Shown here: positions 1 to 12,309 of the stretch, one piece after another
Layout of the letters: the number at the start of each line of letters is the position of its first letter
Numbering within the stretch: the first letter of the stretch is position 1
From: Antedon mediterranea
Lineage: Eukaryota; Echinodermata; Crinoidea; Comatulida; Antedonidae
DNA: 64,000 nt
Assembly: GCF_964355755.1 (NCBI RefSeq)
Contig: NC_092675.1
Span: 26,948,412 to 27,012,411 of the forward strand
Direction of reading: 5' to 3'
Notes under the pieces: model-generated
What the model was told of the DNA's origin: nothing
The model's input: the letters and a program-made list of their open reading frames with translations, nothing else
Database searches by the model: none
Position numbers and translations under genes: made by a program

Positions 1-126
1 ACATAAAATGTATAAGATTATTTTTCGAACTTATAACAGATTAATAAGTAGACTACTAGTTAAAAATACTAAATGATAAATTATGATGTTTCCGTTGACG
101 ACGTTGTCATGATTTTGACATTTCAG

Positions 127-3100
127 AAATGTAAAGGTAAAGCTGAAGATATGAGGGCGCTTTACTGTGAATCATATGGTAACGAAATTACTAAAGGGGA
201 TTGGAAACCTCATCAACTTGAAGATGGTAGGCCTACAACTATTTATGTCTTTAGTAAATTGTAGATTGATTTCACGGTAGATACACTAAGTAATTTTTTT
301 TTAAACACTGAAGCTAATTTGAGTATAAGCTGTTTCTCAGGTTAATCAAGGAAGAGTGAAATTTCCAATGACATCACTCTTTCTTGGTAAGAGTGAATGG
401 TAAGACGACTGAATTATAGGCCCTATGTAACGTCATACTGTGTTTTACTATTCCCTGATAAAATAAATCGAATACTTCAAAGTTACAGTACTGTATATTT
501 ATTGATCTGTAATTTTTTTTCTTTAAAATCACAGAAGATCGTCTATGTATGGTAACATGCGAAAACCGTGATACGAACGAAGTAAAAACTTTTGATTTCT
601 TCATTAGTGATGGCGTATCATGTTCTTACGAAAACCCGTATGGAATTTGTGTACAGGGGTATTGTCGGGTATGAATTTCATATATTTAAAAAAAACTCTC
701 CTGAGACATTATTTTCATAGATAGTAAAGTTTGTTATAAGAGTACGATTGTCAAATAGGCGAATCAAAAACGTCAGCTTATACGCATGCGTGGAGAGAGA
801 TTTGAAAGATGGAAACATGAATACGCATGTGTATAAGCTGACGCTTTCGATTCGCTTAAACGCACGAGAAAACTTCACAGCACCTTTGTCACGTTTGCAA
901 ACTCCGAGTTTACCACTGTTTGAAGAAGTTTGTAATGTTTTTCTAAAACACTGAGGTTACCGGAGGCTGTCACTTTGTCCAGTTACATGATCACACAATC
1001 ACACATTTTGTTATTTTGATTCGTTGAGACCTCAGCACATTAGCTTGCTAAGAAGGTGCACAGTCGAATCATCTGAAAACTGGTCTACATAAGCACACTT
1101 TGTGCACAGTATAAACGTCTGCAAACTTTGGAAAAGTTTGCTAAAAAGGTCTTTCAGTGCACACTATTCTTAATGCTTTAGTAATTAGTGAAACAACTTT
1201 ATTAGTAAAGCGTCCTAACAAAAATCCTACCTTAAACTCTGTTTAATTAGCTGTATCGTTACACTTTATTACTTATCTTATTTAATTGTTCACCTGGATC
1301 TAATAATTCGAATTGTTTTTAATCTAGACCATTGGGTGTGATAAAGAGTTTGACTCAAACATGATGGCGGACGATTGTGGTGTATGTGGAGGTGACAACT
1401 CCCAATGTCAGTATCCAGAAGAAACTTACATTGAAACATTAGATACGGGTAGGCAATTGGAATCAATTTCAGATTGCACTGTATCAAGATTCTCTTTCTG
1501 TCTTCTATACCGCATATCGTATCTGAGTTTAAGAAAGTCTACCCAGTTGGGCCATATCCTATGGATTCACTTATTCTTAATTTATCTGCGATCATATTGG
1601 TTTTCCTTTCAAATAAAGTCAACCATGATTGTACCGCGTCTAAATATCACTTATTGTAAACATATCTTTATTGTTCAAGTATATAGTTAGTTCGGTTATT
1701 GATTAGGAGAATATACAAAATGATTGCTACTTGTATTAAAGAGACGTTCTTTCTTAATGTTATTTTTCAGAAAGAAAACTAATAGCACGAGTTCCAGCCG
1801 AAGCTCATAACATTATCATCACCAGGCCATTCGATGAACTTTACGATATTGGTAAGTTTGGTTATGGCTTACATAATAAAAACACTACTTCGCTGTGATA
1901 ATAAAAGTATATAAGAATGCAACTCTATATATTATATTACAAATAGAACTTTGCCCCTAGTACACCATGCTTTGCACATTTTTGATTTTCAGGAAAATCG
2001 ATTATTTACTTATTTTTTACCTAATATTTAAATATGCTAAGATTAAAATAAAAATGTATATAAATTAAAAAATTATAAATGTGTTTATGAGTGCTAACAG
2101 AGGTCGTTTGAATTCAATATATGACATACCATGTGTGCCAAAAAACCTAGAAACTAGCTTAAAAATGATTATAAAATATAATAAATATTGTATTTATTTA
2201 GTTATAAGTGAAGCGAGAACTGGGAAGATAATACTGCAGACAAAAGGTATTGGTGAAGATACATCACAGGTTGTAGAAGCACACACACGATTTGTTATTA
2301 CAACAAACGAAGCTCAACAGCAGCAAATCACTGCAAATGGTCCAATGAATACAGATATAGAAGTATCAGTACGTTTAAGTGCAATTATTATATTCAAATA
2401 ATGAAATGAGAAAAACTAATTAAAAGAATAACATATAGGAATAATGTCGAATAAAGTTGCGCAACTAGAGAGCAGGAGGGTGAACTTTTACTTTCAACAA
2501 TATAATAGTTGTTTAATGGAGATTTGATCAACTCATTCCAATCTTCTGATTGTAACTGAAAATGATGCATTAACCTGTTTCTGTCGGCTCGGAGGATTTG
2601 ATAAAAGATGATGGTTATCGATTGAAATGTTTTTCTTTTAAATTCAATACGTTTGTTTCATATTTCTTTAGTTTGTTGTGCTTGAATGTATCCTGACGGT
2701 TTTAACTGTAAACCCAGTTTCCCTTTTACCCATATTTTATCGTATAGTAATTTTTTTTAAATTAATTTTTAGCTTACTCCAATCGACGTAAGGAAAAATC
2801 CCGGAGCTGACGTAACTTACAGTTATTCTGTTCATAAAGATTATCTAGTGAACTCTGTTATTGCTACGACAGAGGCACCTGAAACATACACATGGACTGG
2901 TATGGGATGGTCCAAGTGTAGCAAATCATGTGGTGGAGGTAGGTTGTTATTACTCATGAACACTTCTGAAGAATTTACAACAACATTAATCAGAATATTA
3001 AAACAGTATAATAGATGAATGTAAGCTACTGTAACATCGACACTATTTATTGTATATACTTTATCTCTATATCAAGGCCTAAGCATCTTCTCCTCTTAAA

Positions 3101-5244
3101 TACCAGCAGAGAAGTAGGACGTACTATAGAAAATTGGCCTAGCCAAATAATAGTCAGAAGCCTAACACAATCTTTTCTTACACAATCTTCGGTTCATAAT
3201 GCTGACTTCGTGCGTGCAGTAACTTACATACTTGATTTCAAAGAATATACCTTATGTACAAAAAACTTCGTATCAACATTTTTGATTTCATTATCATTTT
3301 GTGTTTTTAGGGTTTACATACTATCGGTATCAATGTATCCGAGATTCCGATAGAAAGAAAGTAGAAAAATCACACTGCAATCAAAAGAACTTTAATCAAA
3401 ACGACTACAGAGCATCGTGTAACTCGAGAAGGTGTCCTCTGCCAGAGTAAGTAGAGAGGGAAAACTTGGACGTGAACTGTTAATCTAGGCCTAATACTAC
3501 TCATAGTTGCTACTATAGATATTGCTAGTTATCTTTACGACTGTTTCTTATTATAAACATGAATGAAAAATCTGTCTGATGAGCTTCGAAATGTGTATGA
3601 AAGGTTGCACATCTGTTTGCAAACAAATTCGTTGAATTATACCTTATCTGAACTAGCCATGTAGCGTCTAAGTTTGCCGATTATATCTGTATTGATAGGT
3701 TTGATTGGACGATTGGTACATGGGGAGAATGTTCAAAAACATGTGGTTCGCATGGAATACAGCTGCGGAAAGTTACGTGTATGAAGTCGTTCATGGGTCG
3801 AACAACTAAAACTAAAAAGTCTCTGTGTCGAGGTAGAAGACCCGCCAAGAAACAGTCTTGCACAGGCCTTTCTAGATGTGCTGCAAAATGGGAAACAACA
3901 GAATGGTCTGATGTAAGTTCATTTTAATAATAAATAAATAATAATAATAAATGAAAACTTATATAGCGCCGGTATCCTCCACCCATGTGGCGCTCATGGC
4001 GCTTTGTGCATTAACAACGTGCGAGAACATCAGCGAATAGCGACGTCTTTAGGTTGGTCTTGAAACTGTTTAGACTAGTTGAGCATTTAACTGTTGCTGG
4101 TAAGCTGTTCCATACACTTGCGGCCGCAACGTAAAAAGATCTCTGACCCCATTGATTTTTCGCTCTACGCTCTTGAAGAAGGTTTTGTGACAATGATCGT
4201 AGGCCTCTGCGGGATGATTCGTAACGATCCACAAGGTCAGATAAATAAGCAGGAGCACTGTAATTTAGGATCTTAAATAAAAACAACGCAAGTTTGTACT
4301 TAATACGTTGTTGAACAGGCAACCAATGCAAATCCATCAGAACAGGAGTTATGTGAGCGTTTGATTTTACAGATTTTGTAAATAATGAGGTTTATTGGTG
4401 TAACAGTTATTTCATTTTGTGAATTAAATTAAATACTTTATAGATTAATACCGTATAATATGACTTCAATTTTAGTGTTCTGTTACGTGTGGCCGAGGAT
4501 CAAGAACCCGGGATGTCTACTGCAAACTTCCAGCAAAATATCCAAATTCGTATATTTGTCGAGAAAACAGACCACTACAATACCAAGAATGTTCACCAGG
4601 CGACTGCATGTCAAGTTAGTAGAGTATTTTATATTTATAAAGTTTCCGGCTTCTCTCGAGTAAAAAGTCATTCTGCACATGTTCATGTGTATGAGCATGC
4701 GTGTCGGAGCGTGTCTATTTTACCGTAGTGTTACCGATATATAAAACGATGAAAAACGATCTGGTTAGGTGGTGTACCACGAACTATTTTTTCAGATAAT
4801 CAACAAAATCCTATTTTAGTTTGATTTTCCGGTTTTGTATTATTTGTTGTTGTATAGTATATATGGAATATTTTTCCTGAAATAAAGTGATCTAATCAAA
4901 TACCCATGCGGAATAAGGTTATAGATTGGCGGTTTTTCCAAAAGCCCTTCAACCAGAATTTGCATGAGTAGGCATATGATCTGTAATGTGTAGATTTACC
5001 TTTAAATTACAAAATGATGAAACTGATAAACAGTATTCCATTTCTGTTTTTAGAAGAGGAAGAGGACGAAATGCGTAGGAAAGAAGCTATTCGCAAGCAA
5101 GGTTGTAAACCGTTGTCTCGCGGTCCTTGTGAGCCTTCGATGTACCAGACGTTCTGCACATTACCCGGATATGAACAGATATGTTGTACAACTTGTGATG
5201 CACAACGACGTCTGGTTCAAAATGAACTTGCAGGTCGGGGATAA
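127..5244 (+). CDS. ADAMTS-type protein, 3' half (Cys-rich, spacer, three TSP1 repeats, PLAC)
   Basis: Ten exons read in one continuous phase: 127-226, 535-668, 1328-1448, 1771-1851, 2214-2368, 2773-2938, 3311-3446, 3699-3912, 4476-4614, 5054-5244 (stop TAA), together 478 codons. The first two encode an ADAMTS cysteine-rich domain ending in a GYC motif. Exon 3 carries DDCGVCGGDNSQC, a hallmark of the Cys-rich/spacer border. Exons 4-6 are spacer, ending with an NGPMNTDIEVS stretch like the family's 'GPL' segment. Three thrombospondin type 1 repeats follow (WSKCSKSCGGG, WGECSKTCG, CSVTCGRG), then a PLAC domain with YEQICCTTC. ADAMTS proteins are secreted matrix metalloproteases; the catalytic and disintegrin exons would lie upstream of the window, so an ADAMTS-like protein without a protease cannot be excluded. 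The acceptor of exon 5 is my choice to keep phase. The gene converges on M1. Its paralogue is at the other end of the window. Confidence 0.9.
757..857. mobile_element. Small palindromic MITE in intron 2 of the first ADAMTS gene
   Basis: The arms 757-791 and 823-857 are near-perfect inverted complements of about 35 bases, both containing GTCAGCTTATACGCATG or its complement, around a short centre. No coding potential. The start of the same arm (AGGCGAATCAAAAC) recurs near 21110. Compact terminal inverted repeats without an ORF are typical of MITEs. Confidence 0.7.
3918..4375 (-). mobile_element. LINE (CR1/L2-like) reverse-transcriptase 3' fragment inside an ADAMTS intron
   Basis: On the minus strand 4011-4337 encodes 108 residues beginning MDLHWLPVQQRIKYKLALF and containing VWNSLP and FKTNLKTSLF, the well-known C-terminus of non-LTR retrotransposon reverse transcriptases. 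Downstream on the same strand comes a GGCGCTATATAAGT tail and an (ATT)n tract at 3925-3955, as in L2/CR1 3' ends. It is 5' truncated and sits wholly in the intron between exons 8 and 9, in antisense orientation to the host gene. Confidence 0.9.
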
Positions 5245-5790
5245 AGGTAACAAAATGACTACAAAAACGAAACATTACACATCTGTATGTCTTAACATAG
5301 TAAAATAAAATTAAGAAAAGTACTTAAAGATGTACAATATCTCTTACTACAAGTCATTAATATTAAAAGCTTGAGCTAATGATTAATAATAATATTATTA
5401 TATAATTGTCAACATCATGTTATTTTTAAATTATTTATTTTTTTTTTTTGTATTTAGCATGGATGTTATTACCATTATTTGATTCCAGACTTGTTTATAA
5501 GTTGTAATAAAATAAAATTATATTATGTGCCTTTCTAAGATTAAAGAAATTTATTTGAAAATTAGTTTTGAAGATTTGTGGAATTCGAAATGAAAGGCCT
5601 TAAATTAAATTATTATAGGCCTACATATGGTAATATTACAAACATTGCCTGTTTTTATAATAATTTGTTATGAAATAAAAATTTTGTGTAAACAACTATG
5701 TATATATTATTCAACAATAAATTGTTAATCTAAATAAAATACTCTTTTTTTGTGACAAAAATGATTGCGTAACGCATTGAAAACGCGTCA
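5245..5790. other. Convergent intergenic region between the ADAMTS gene and M1
   Basis: A+T-rich sequence between two convergent stop codons. Several AATAAA polyadenylation-type signals are visible (around 5507-5516, 5674 and 5734). No ORF or repeat of note. Confidence 0.6.
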
Positions 5791-7151
5791 TCATACCACT
5801 GCGACGCAAGTACGCGTCATCACTGGGCTTTCTACAAAAGATGATTGTTCGCCACGTTTGATTACGTATACTACTGCTTTTGCGGCAGGTACCAGTTTAG
5901 TAGAGCAGCCACACGCTAATCCACTTTCACAAACATTACTTGAACATGTCGACTCGTAAAATAATTGCTTCTTTACAAATCCATTACGAATAGATGGCTA
6001 TAAAACGAGAAATAAAAATAGATACGTTAAATAGGCCTACAACACAACATCCTTCATTTGCAAAACCTCTTGCTTGTGAGGCACAGATGATGTTTTTTGA
6101 GAAAAAAAAACTAACCTGTGCTATGTAAACGAGATCACCTCGTTTGTTATAGGAAAGAAATAACATCTTGTTATCGTCCCGATTTACTCTACACACGCTC
6201 GTGCCAGGTTGAGCTGTCGGCGTTATTTCACGACGTTTTCGTCGTAAAGGTTTGCCGCCAAAACTAAGAGATGGAAAAGATACAGTTTCTTCATATGCAA
6301 CTGAAACGGAACTTGACTGCCTGTATAATAAAAACATACTTTTGATGTAAACCTTATAGGAGGAATAATAATTTAGGTATAGGAAGCAGTCACCACGTCA
6401 ATTATAGAAATCTGTAGTTAAATTGGTCGTCAGCAATTAACGCTGTTTTGTTGTCTAAAGCTGTATAAGTCAGTCAATGGTTAGGCCTAAATACTGGATA
6501 GAAGCAGTTTTCAAATAGTGTAAATTTTATTTTCTTTAGCTTTTGCAGAGGTGGCATATTATTTAGAGAGGTTAAGTTTATACATAAGTCTTTGTTTTAT
6601 CTCGAAGTTATATTCAAGATTCTACAAAGACGGAAACAGAAAAAAAACCCCATTTTTGGACTTTCTAATTATGTTCCGACTGTATCCAAATTGGGCTCTA
6701 GTAGTGGGATCATATAATTAAGGCGATGTAATAGGCTCTGAATGATTTCTAAAACCTATTATTTGAAATCTCAGAATATGTTCTCCAAATCAAAATTTAA
6801 AGCAAAACAATAAAATAAGTAAAAATAGTTATTTTTTATACTAACGTACATTGTTGATTCTTGGCACGTTCCAACATCATAAGGATTTTCAAAGCTTCCA
6901 TTGAATCGATCAGCCAGTGCATTGAGCTGCGTATCTGTCAGGTGTATAGGTGGTTCCTGCATTTCAAATACACATTTTTCTCGTTGTTCACAAGGTAATA
7001 GTTCTAACACTTCAGCGATGTTCAACAGTTTCTGTCTTTGTGCGGGCGTTAATTCGACATTCCGTTGACTATCACAGGTTCTTTGACAATTGACAAGAAT
7101 GATATTAAACATTATCATTATAATTACAACGATTCTTGAAGATACGACCAT
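5791..7151 (-). CDS. Small secreted proprotein family, member M1
   Basis: Three exons on the minus strand: 7151-6850, 6320-6116, 5997-5791 (237 codons before TGA). The start at 7151 gives a signal peptide (MVVSSRIVVIIMIMFN); an in-frame ATG further upstream would add a second hydrophobic stretch and is less likely. Exon 1 carries the family prodomain core LTPAQRQKLLN ... LELLPCEQRE ... PPIHLTDTQ. Exon 2 is longer than in the sisters (205 against 94-133 bases) and has a strong basic site RRKRR about 15 residues before the first mature cysteine (TSVC). Exon 3 has ESTCSSNVCESGLACGC and a last cysteine near the end (TRTCVAVV). The mature part has six cysteines. The exon-1 donor GTACGT was chosen over an overlapping GTTAGT because only it keeps phase 2. 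Function unknown; the layout is that of a furin-processed secreted ligand. Most diverged of the three minus-strand members. Confidence 0.85.
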
Positions 7152-9641
7152 CTTGATGTGAAAATGAAAACAACAAATGTGATAAAAACACACTGAACTC
7201 AATGAATAAGTTAAGATTAACTTGGTTTATAAGTTTAGTTTTGATGGTTAAAATGCATTTCCTCCGGTAATTACGAAAGGTTATTGTAAGATTAGGAATA
7301 CACAGACCCCGCGATTAAGTTATTACAGCTAGAATAAAAGAACATATAATTTAAAGGAGAAAGAAATGTTTTCTATCCGTTCATAGAAGGATTTGGATAT
7401 TCCTTCCCTAGATATGCTTGCGGTTTTCTTACATTTAAAATGTTATCATAAAGAAGAGGGTATAACACGTGGAAGAATGGAATTTCACCCAAAAATAACA
7501 AGCCAAAAATTAACAAAGTAAATTTGTTTTGTATTTGAATCAGGCAATATACTATAATACTTTTTATTCAAGTAAAGTTAAGTAAATTACTTTTTTTTTT
7601 TAATTAAAATACAGTACATTGCAAAATAAAAGATCAATTAATATTGATATAACACCTTTTAACCTCCAATGACGGTTGGTATTTAATTCCATTTCCGTTT
7701 TGAATATATCAAACCGGATCTTTAAAACAATTCAAATTCAGTAATTTGAATTTAGTAATATATCAAATATAACGTATAATAACAAGAAGTCATAATTAAT
7801 CGTTCACAATTATTTTATGATATGTATTATTTTCCTTCGTCCTAAATAAATAAAATACAATTATTATAAATATTACTGTACTTTTTCATTAACCTTTTTA
7901 CTAATATCTGAGTAAAATAAGTAACTGCCCCACCCTTCATTTCAATCCGTGTAATTTCTAATCATTCTCAATTTCGTCGTCGTTCGCTTTTCTGAAATAG
8001 GCCTAACCATCTTCTTATGACATTTGGTAGTATTCCATTACTTCCAGTTGATATTATAATAGGCCTACTACAAATTTTTTTAAATTTTTGAGATCATCGT
8101 CAACCTTTAACCAGACATATGTCCTAGTATCTATTTTTTTTTCTTTTTTTTAAAGACTTTCGACTACCTTTAGACTGCCTCTATAGTATGGTCTTTTTGT
8201 ACCTATCAAGAACTGATGGAAAATGTTGACCATTATGTTTCGAAGGTGCATCATACATACATGTATATGTGTGAATTTTAGTCAATTATCAGTAATAGGG
8301 CCTATATTCAATTTAATACCGTCAGAAAGAGTGACTTGATTCTATTACCATTATATAATATCATGCATAGGCTTCTTGCCCTCATTATAACCAAACCTTC
8401 CAGAATTAAGAATTTGATAGGTGTAGCACATGTGATTCTGATCACGGAACTTGCCTATACTGGACAATCTGCCAATCCACACTCATGTTGATTTGTTCAA
8501 TCAATGACCATGTATGTAGATTATAATTTGAATGCGTGCTCTAATTTTGAGTAAACAGTTTAATATTAGGTCCTGTTACTGGATCATAAATGCATCAAGC
8601 TATAGCACCTATTATTACCTTGGATCAAGTTCTTAAGACCATTCATAAGTACCCGATTTCTACAACCACAAAGTTAGGAGTTTACAAAAAAAATAACCAT
8701 CCATAATTACGTTTAACAGAAGCAGCTATAGATGGAACCATTTTATGACAAAATAAACATTCTTTAATTGTTATATATAAATATAATATTGATAAAATAA
8801 AAGTTAAATTGTTCAAAATTAGCTGTAATTGCTGAATCTCTATGTTAATTTACTATATTTATATAATCATTTAGAATTTATCTTAAGCTTATATATTAGT
8901 AAATTACGATACCTAAAACGTTTTAAGATTTAAATAGAGAATAAAAACCAGTAAACATATAATACTATCTAGCTAATTCACAAAACATATGTTATTATTT
9001 CTCCATGTTAATTTACTATATTTATATAATCATTTAGAATTTATCTTAAGCTTATATATTAGTAAATTACGATACCTAAAACGTTTTAAGATTTAAATAG
9101 AGAATAAAAACCAGTAAACATATAATACTATCTAGCTAATTCACAAAACATATGTTATTATTTTGAATTTTTCAAAATAAATCCCTTTTATACGATAATA
9201 TTAATTGTTTGTTTACTGTAAAACTACTTGAAAATGGCTTTACTAAAGTAAATAATTAATTCCTAAAACATATTGGGTCTTATTGCGAGAATAACACATC
9301 TGCTGTTTCTATCTTATAACATTTTTCAATCAGTTTTGTAATATTATCATACAATATTACACATTATTGTTCTAAACTGCTTCTCCCATTCAACGTACAC
9401 ACTAAAGTTTATTAAAACTAAAAAATAAATAATTTACAAATTATAATTTTATTTCAGACATAGTCTTTCGTAAAATGGTAAACATACTTAACTTTGAAAA
9501 TACGTTTCATTAAATAATACTTTTAAACAGACAAAAATGAAATAATGGGAACAAATTGTGTAAAGTGTAGTTTCGGAAGATGGACACTGTGAATGAATGT
9601 TCATCGTGTCTATTTTGAAACGTACCTGTGCACGTGTCGAA
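7152..9641. other. AT-rich intergenic region between M1 and M2
   Basis: No exon of any recognisable gene seen on either strand. It holds poly-A/T tracts, several AGGCCT motifs and one clear 163-base tandem duplication (listed separately). The promoter of M1 should lie next to 7151, but I see no convincing TATA element. Confidence 0.5.
8838..9163. repeat. 163-base tandem duplication, two near-identical copies
   Basis: The segment starting at about 8838 (TGTTAATTTACTATATTTAT) repeats at about 9001 with almost no differences over 163 bases, ending in ACATATGTTATTATTT in both copies. The near-identity implies a recent event. No coding content. Confidence 0.9.
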
Positions 9642-9897
9642 GGCATGGTTAAACGCCTGCCATAAACGCGTCATCACACAATCTAAGTTGACGAACGGAT
9701 TAGTTGAACGCCTGCCATAAACGCGTCATCATACTATGTATGTTGACGAAAGGATTAGTTGAACGCCTGACATAAACGCGTCATCACACAATGTATGTTG
9801 ATGAAAGGATTAGTTGAACGCCTGCCATAAAGGCGTCATCACACAATGTATGTTGACGAAAGGATTAGTTGAACGCCTGACATAAACGTGTCATTAC
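9642..9897. repeat. 55-base minisatellite derived from the 3' coding end of M2
   Basis: About four and a half head-to-tail copies of a 55-base unit, with clear unit starts at 9697, 9752, 9807 and 9862 and a more diverged copy before. Each contains GGATTAGTTGAACGCCTG(A/C)C. The last copy (from 9862) is the real stop codon and C-terminal codons of M2 on the minus strand, so the array is an amplification of coding DNA into the 3' flank. Confidence 0.9.
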
Positions 9898-11259
9898 GGT
9901 TTGTTCTGAAAATGTACCTGTGCCGTCTCTAATCAAGTACACAACGCACGTTGAGGAAGGGATTAGTTCGGTAGAGCAGCTGCAAGTAGATCCGACACAT
10001 TCAGTGTCTAAGCAAGTTGATTCGTAGAAGAATTGAGCCATTTGGAAACCATTTGCAGATGTGGGCTATCAACAAATTAAAAAAAAAGTTTCGATTTAAA
10101 AAAAAAATTTTAATCATTGGATTATTATACTGCTTATTGAAAGTAAACATGAACTAAGAAATATACAGATATTTTTTTGTCCGAATCTGCTCTAACTTAT
10201 TTTGAAGGACTATAAGACTAATATTCGTACATCATACACTTCATAAAAATAATTGGTGTTGATTCTAGAAATGATTACCTGCGGAATGTAAACAAGCTCC
10301 CCATCTGTGTTATAAGCAATAAACAATTGTTGGTTATTTTCCACAACAGCCCGACAGACAGACGTTCCAGCCGTCTGTCGACGTCTTCTGCGCATTGGTT
10401 GGTATTTTCTAAAAGTAATAAGTGTTAAAGTTAACTTTAAATTATATGCATAAAAGGGCGTAAATAATGTGATAATGCTGAGAATTTATAGAGATTTAAA
10501 GGTAGGCCTGCAGCTGAAAAAAATAAAAGTCAACCAAGTGGTCTCTACCATCAACGCAATGACAGTGTATGAAGAAAATAATTAAACCAATCTTTACTTT
10601 AATCCAGAAAAAATAGTAATCTTTTTAAATAATATTTTGTGTTTATATGAAATGAACTACTTTTACTTAATAATGGAAACTACTACAAAAGGCAGCTTAC
10701 AAACAATTATTTTACAAACACATATCCACATATCAATGAATACACAATAATAAAAACTATAACGATTAGATTATAGTTTTTGTTTAATATATAAATTCAT
10801 CGGCTCTTTGTGGAAGTGGTATGAATTCTTAAGACAACAATTATAAGTGTATATAAGGCTTTCATGAAATAAATAAGTGATGCAGAAGAACCATATTTTG
10901 AGCCTTCTACATGCCGGGAAGAGATTTATGCTAGGCCTTCCAGAAACTTACTCTTGTACTTGTTCAACACATTCAGCAATATCTACAGGGTTTCGAAAAC
11001 TTCCTTTGAAGCGTTGGGCTAAAGCAACAATCTGGGAATCCGTAAGCTGTATAATAGGCTGCGTCAGATTTAGCATACATTCCAATCTCTCGTCACATGG
11101 CAAGCTATCTAGATAGTCTGCAAATATTGTTAGCGTGTTCATTTGCTAGGTTGTTAGTTCAACACGCGGGAAAACCGAAGTGGTCTCAGTACAACAACAA
11201 GCATAGCTTCCATGCGCGAAAATTACAACCAACGCCAAATACTTCAGTAAGTATATCAT
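9865..11259 (-). pseudogene. Secreted proprotein family, member M2, with an in-frame stop in exon 1
   Basis: Three exons, minus strand: 11259-10952, 10408-10279, 10065-9865. All splice sites and phases match the family. Exon 1 begins with a signal peptide (MIYLLKYLALVVIFAHG) and CCC, then reads PRVELTT and a TAG at 11148-11146, where the paralogue M3 has GAG in ELTNEQKQQL. After the stop the frame stays open: YLDSLPCDER, LTDSQIVAL, a basic run RRRRR in exon 2, and GFQMAQFFYESTC with ECVGSTCSC in exon 3. The mature domain would have seven cysteines. A single base change therefore silences an otherwise intact gene. It could be a young pseudogene, a segregating null allele, a read-through stop or a sequencing error. 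About two-thirds identical by eye to M3. Confidence 0.8.
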
Positions 11260-12309
11260 TGTAAGAAATTAATAAATTAAATATGTAGGTTAGATAATGA
11301 ACAGTCGTGTTTGTCAGTAGAGTATAACTACTATTAGTAGGTAACAGGGCGGCAAAGCAAAACCCTACAGTATCCTGTATGTCCAGAAGTGTTCACACAA
11401 ATGATGACAAGAATCGCCTAGCAAATCATGACCGGTAAATATTCTTTAAGACAGTTTAAGGGCGATCCTATTGAGTAGAATTATACCACTTATATAAACA
11501 CTTAAGCATGGTAATTCATTCCGTGGCATCAATGATTTAACTAAAAGATTAACACGTATTTTCTATTATACAAATCGCCAACAGTAATTGTAAGTGAGTG
11601 AGAAGGAATGTAGGTCACAATACACTGACTTAAATCCGGTTTATGAATAACGATGACAATCTAAATTTCATTTTATTTAGGTATTTGTTTTGTGGTTACT
11701 TACTGATTCTAATTCACCTAAATTCTCCGAAATAAACGAACACACCATGGTAACTATCTACCAGGTTTAATATTCGTTTAAAAATGATAACGCATTCGCT
11801 ATCCTGTATGAATACCTTCACATTATATTTACGAGGACTTTATGACTTACAGAAGTTAGCAGGCCTATACAATGTTACGACATGGTGTGGCTGTGTTTAT
11901 TCACTTTAATTGTAATCAATATACTATATTGATTTGCACGAAAATTAGTTTTGCTTAATTTTGTAGCTGTATTGTTATAATCATAATAATAACAGCAAAA
12001 CGTTCACATTCCGACCGACACAAATCTATCACTTACAGCTAAAAAGAAAGAAAATACATACAATGTATTATGTTAATGAAATACTTTAATAATGTTGTTA
12101 CATTTTAAAATACATTTTAACTTGAATTTTACAAAAGAATATAAAATAATTGGCTTCACTGTTATATAACCAATTTGTATTTATTATTATCACACAATTA
12201 ACATATATTTTATAGAGACTGGATAATTATTTTACTTTTTCTATCTCCTTCCTATGTTCCTATGTTATAGTTTTATGAATAGAAAAAAAGTTGAATTGAA
12301 TAATTATCA
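11260..12309. other. Intergenic region between M2 and M3
   Basis: AT-rich, with no exon or recognisable repeat beyond AGGCCT motifs. It includes the upstream flank of M2 and the 3' flank of M3. Confidence 0.5.

Noticed and set aside
5765-5959. Plus-strand ORF overlapping M1 exon 3
   Set aside because: Shadow of the minus-strand exon, whose cysteine pattern and splice phase match seven paralogues.
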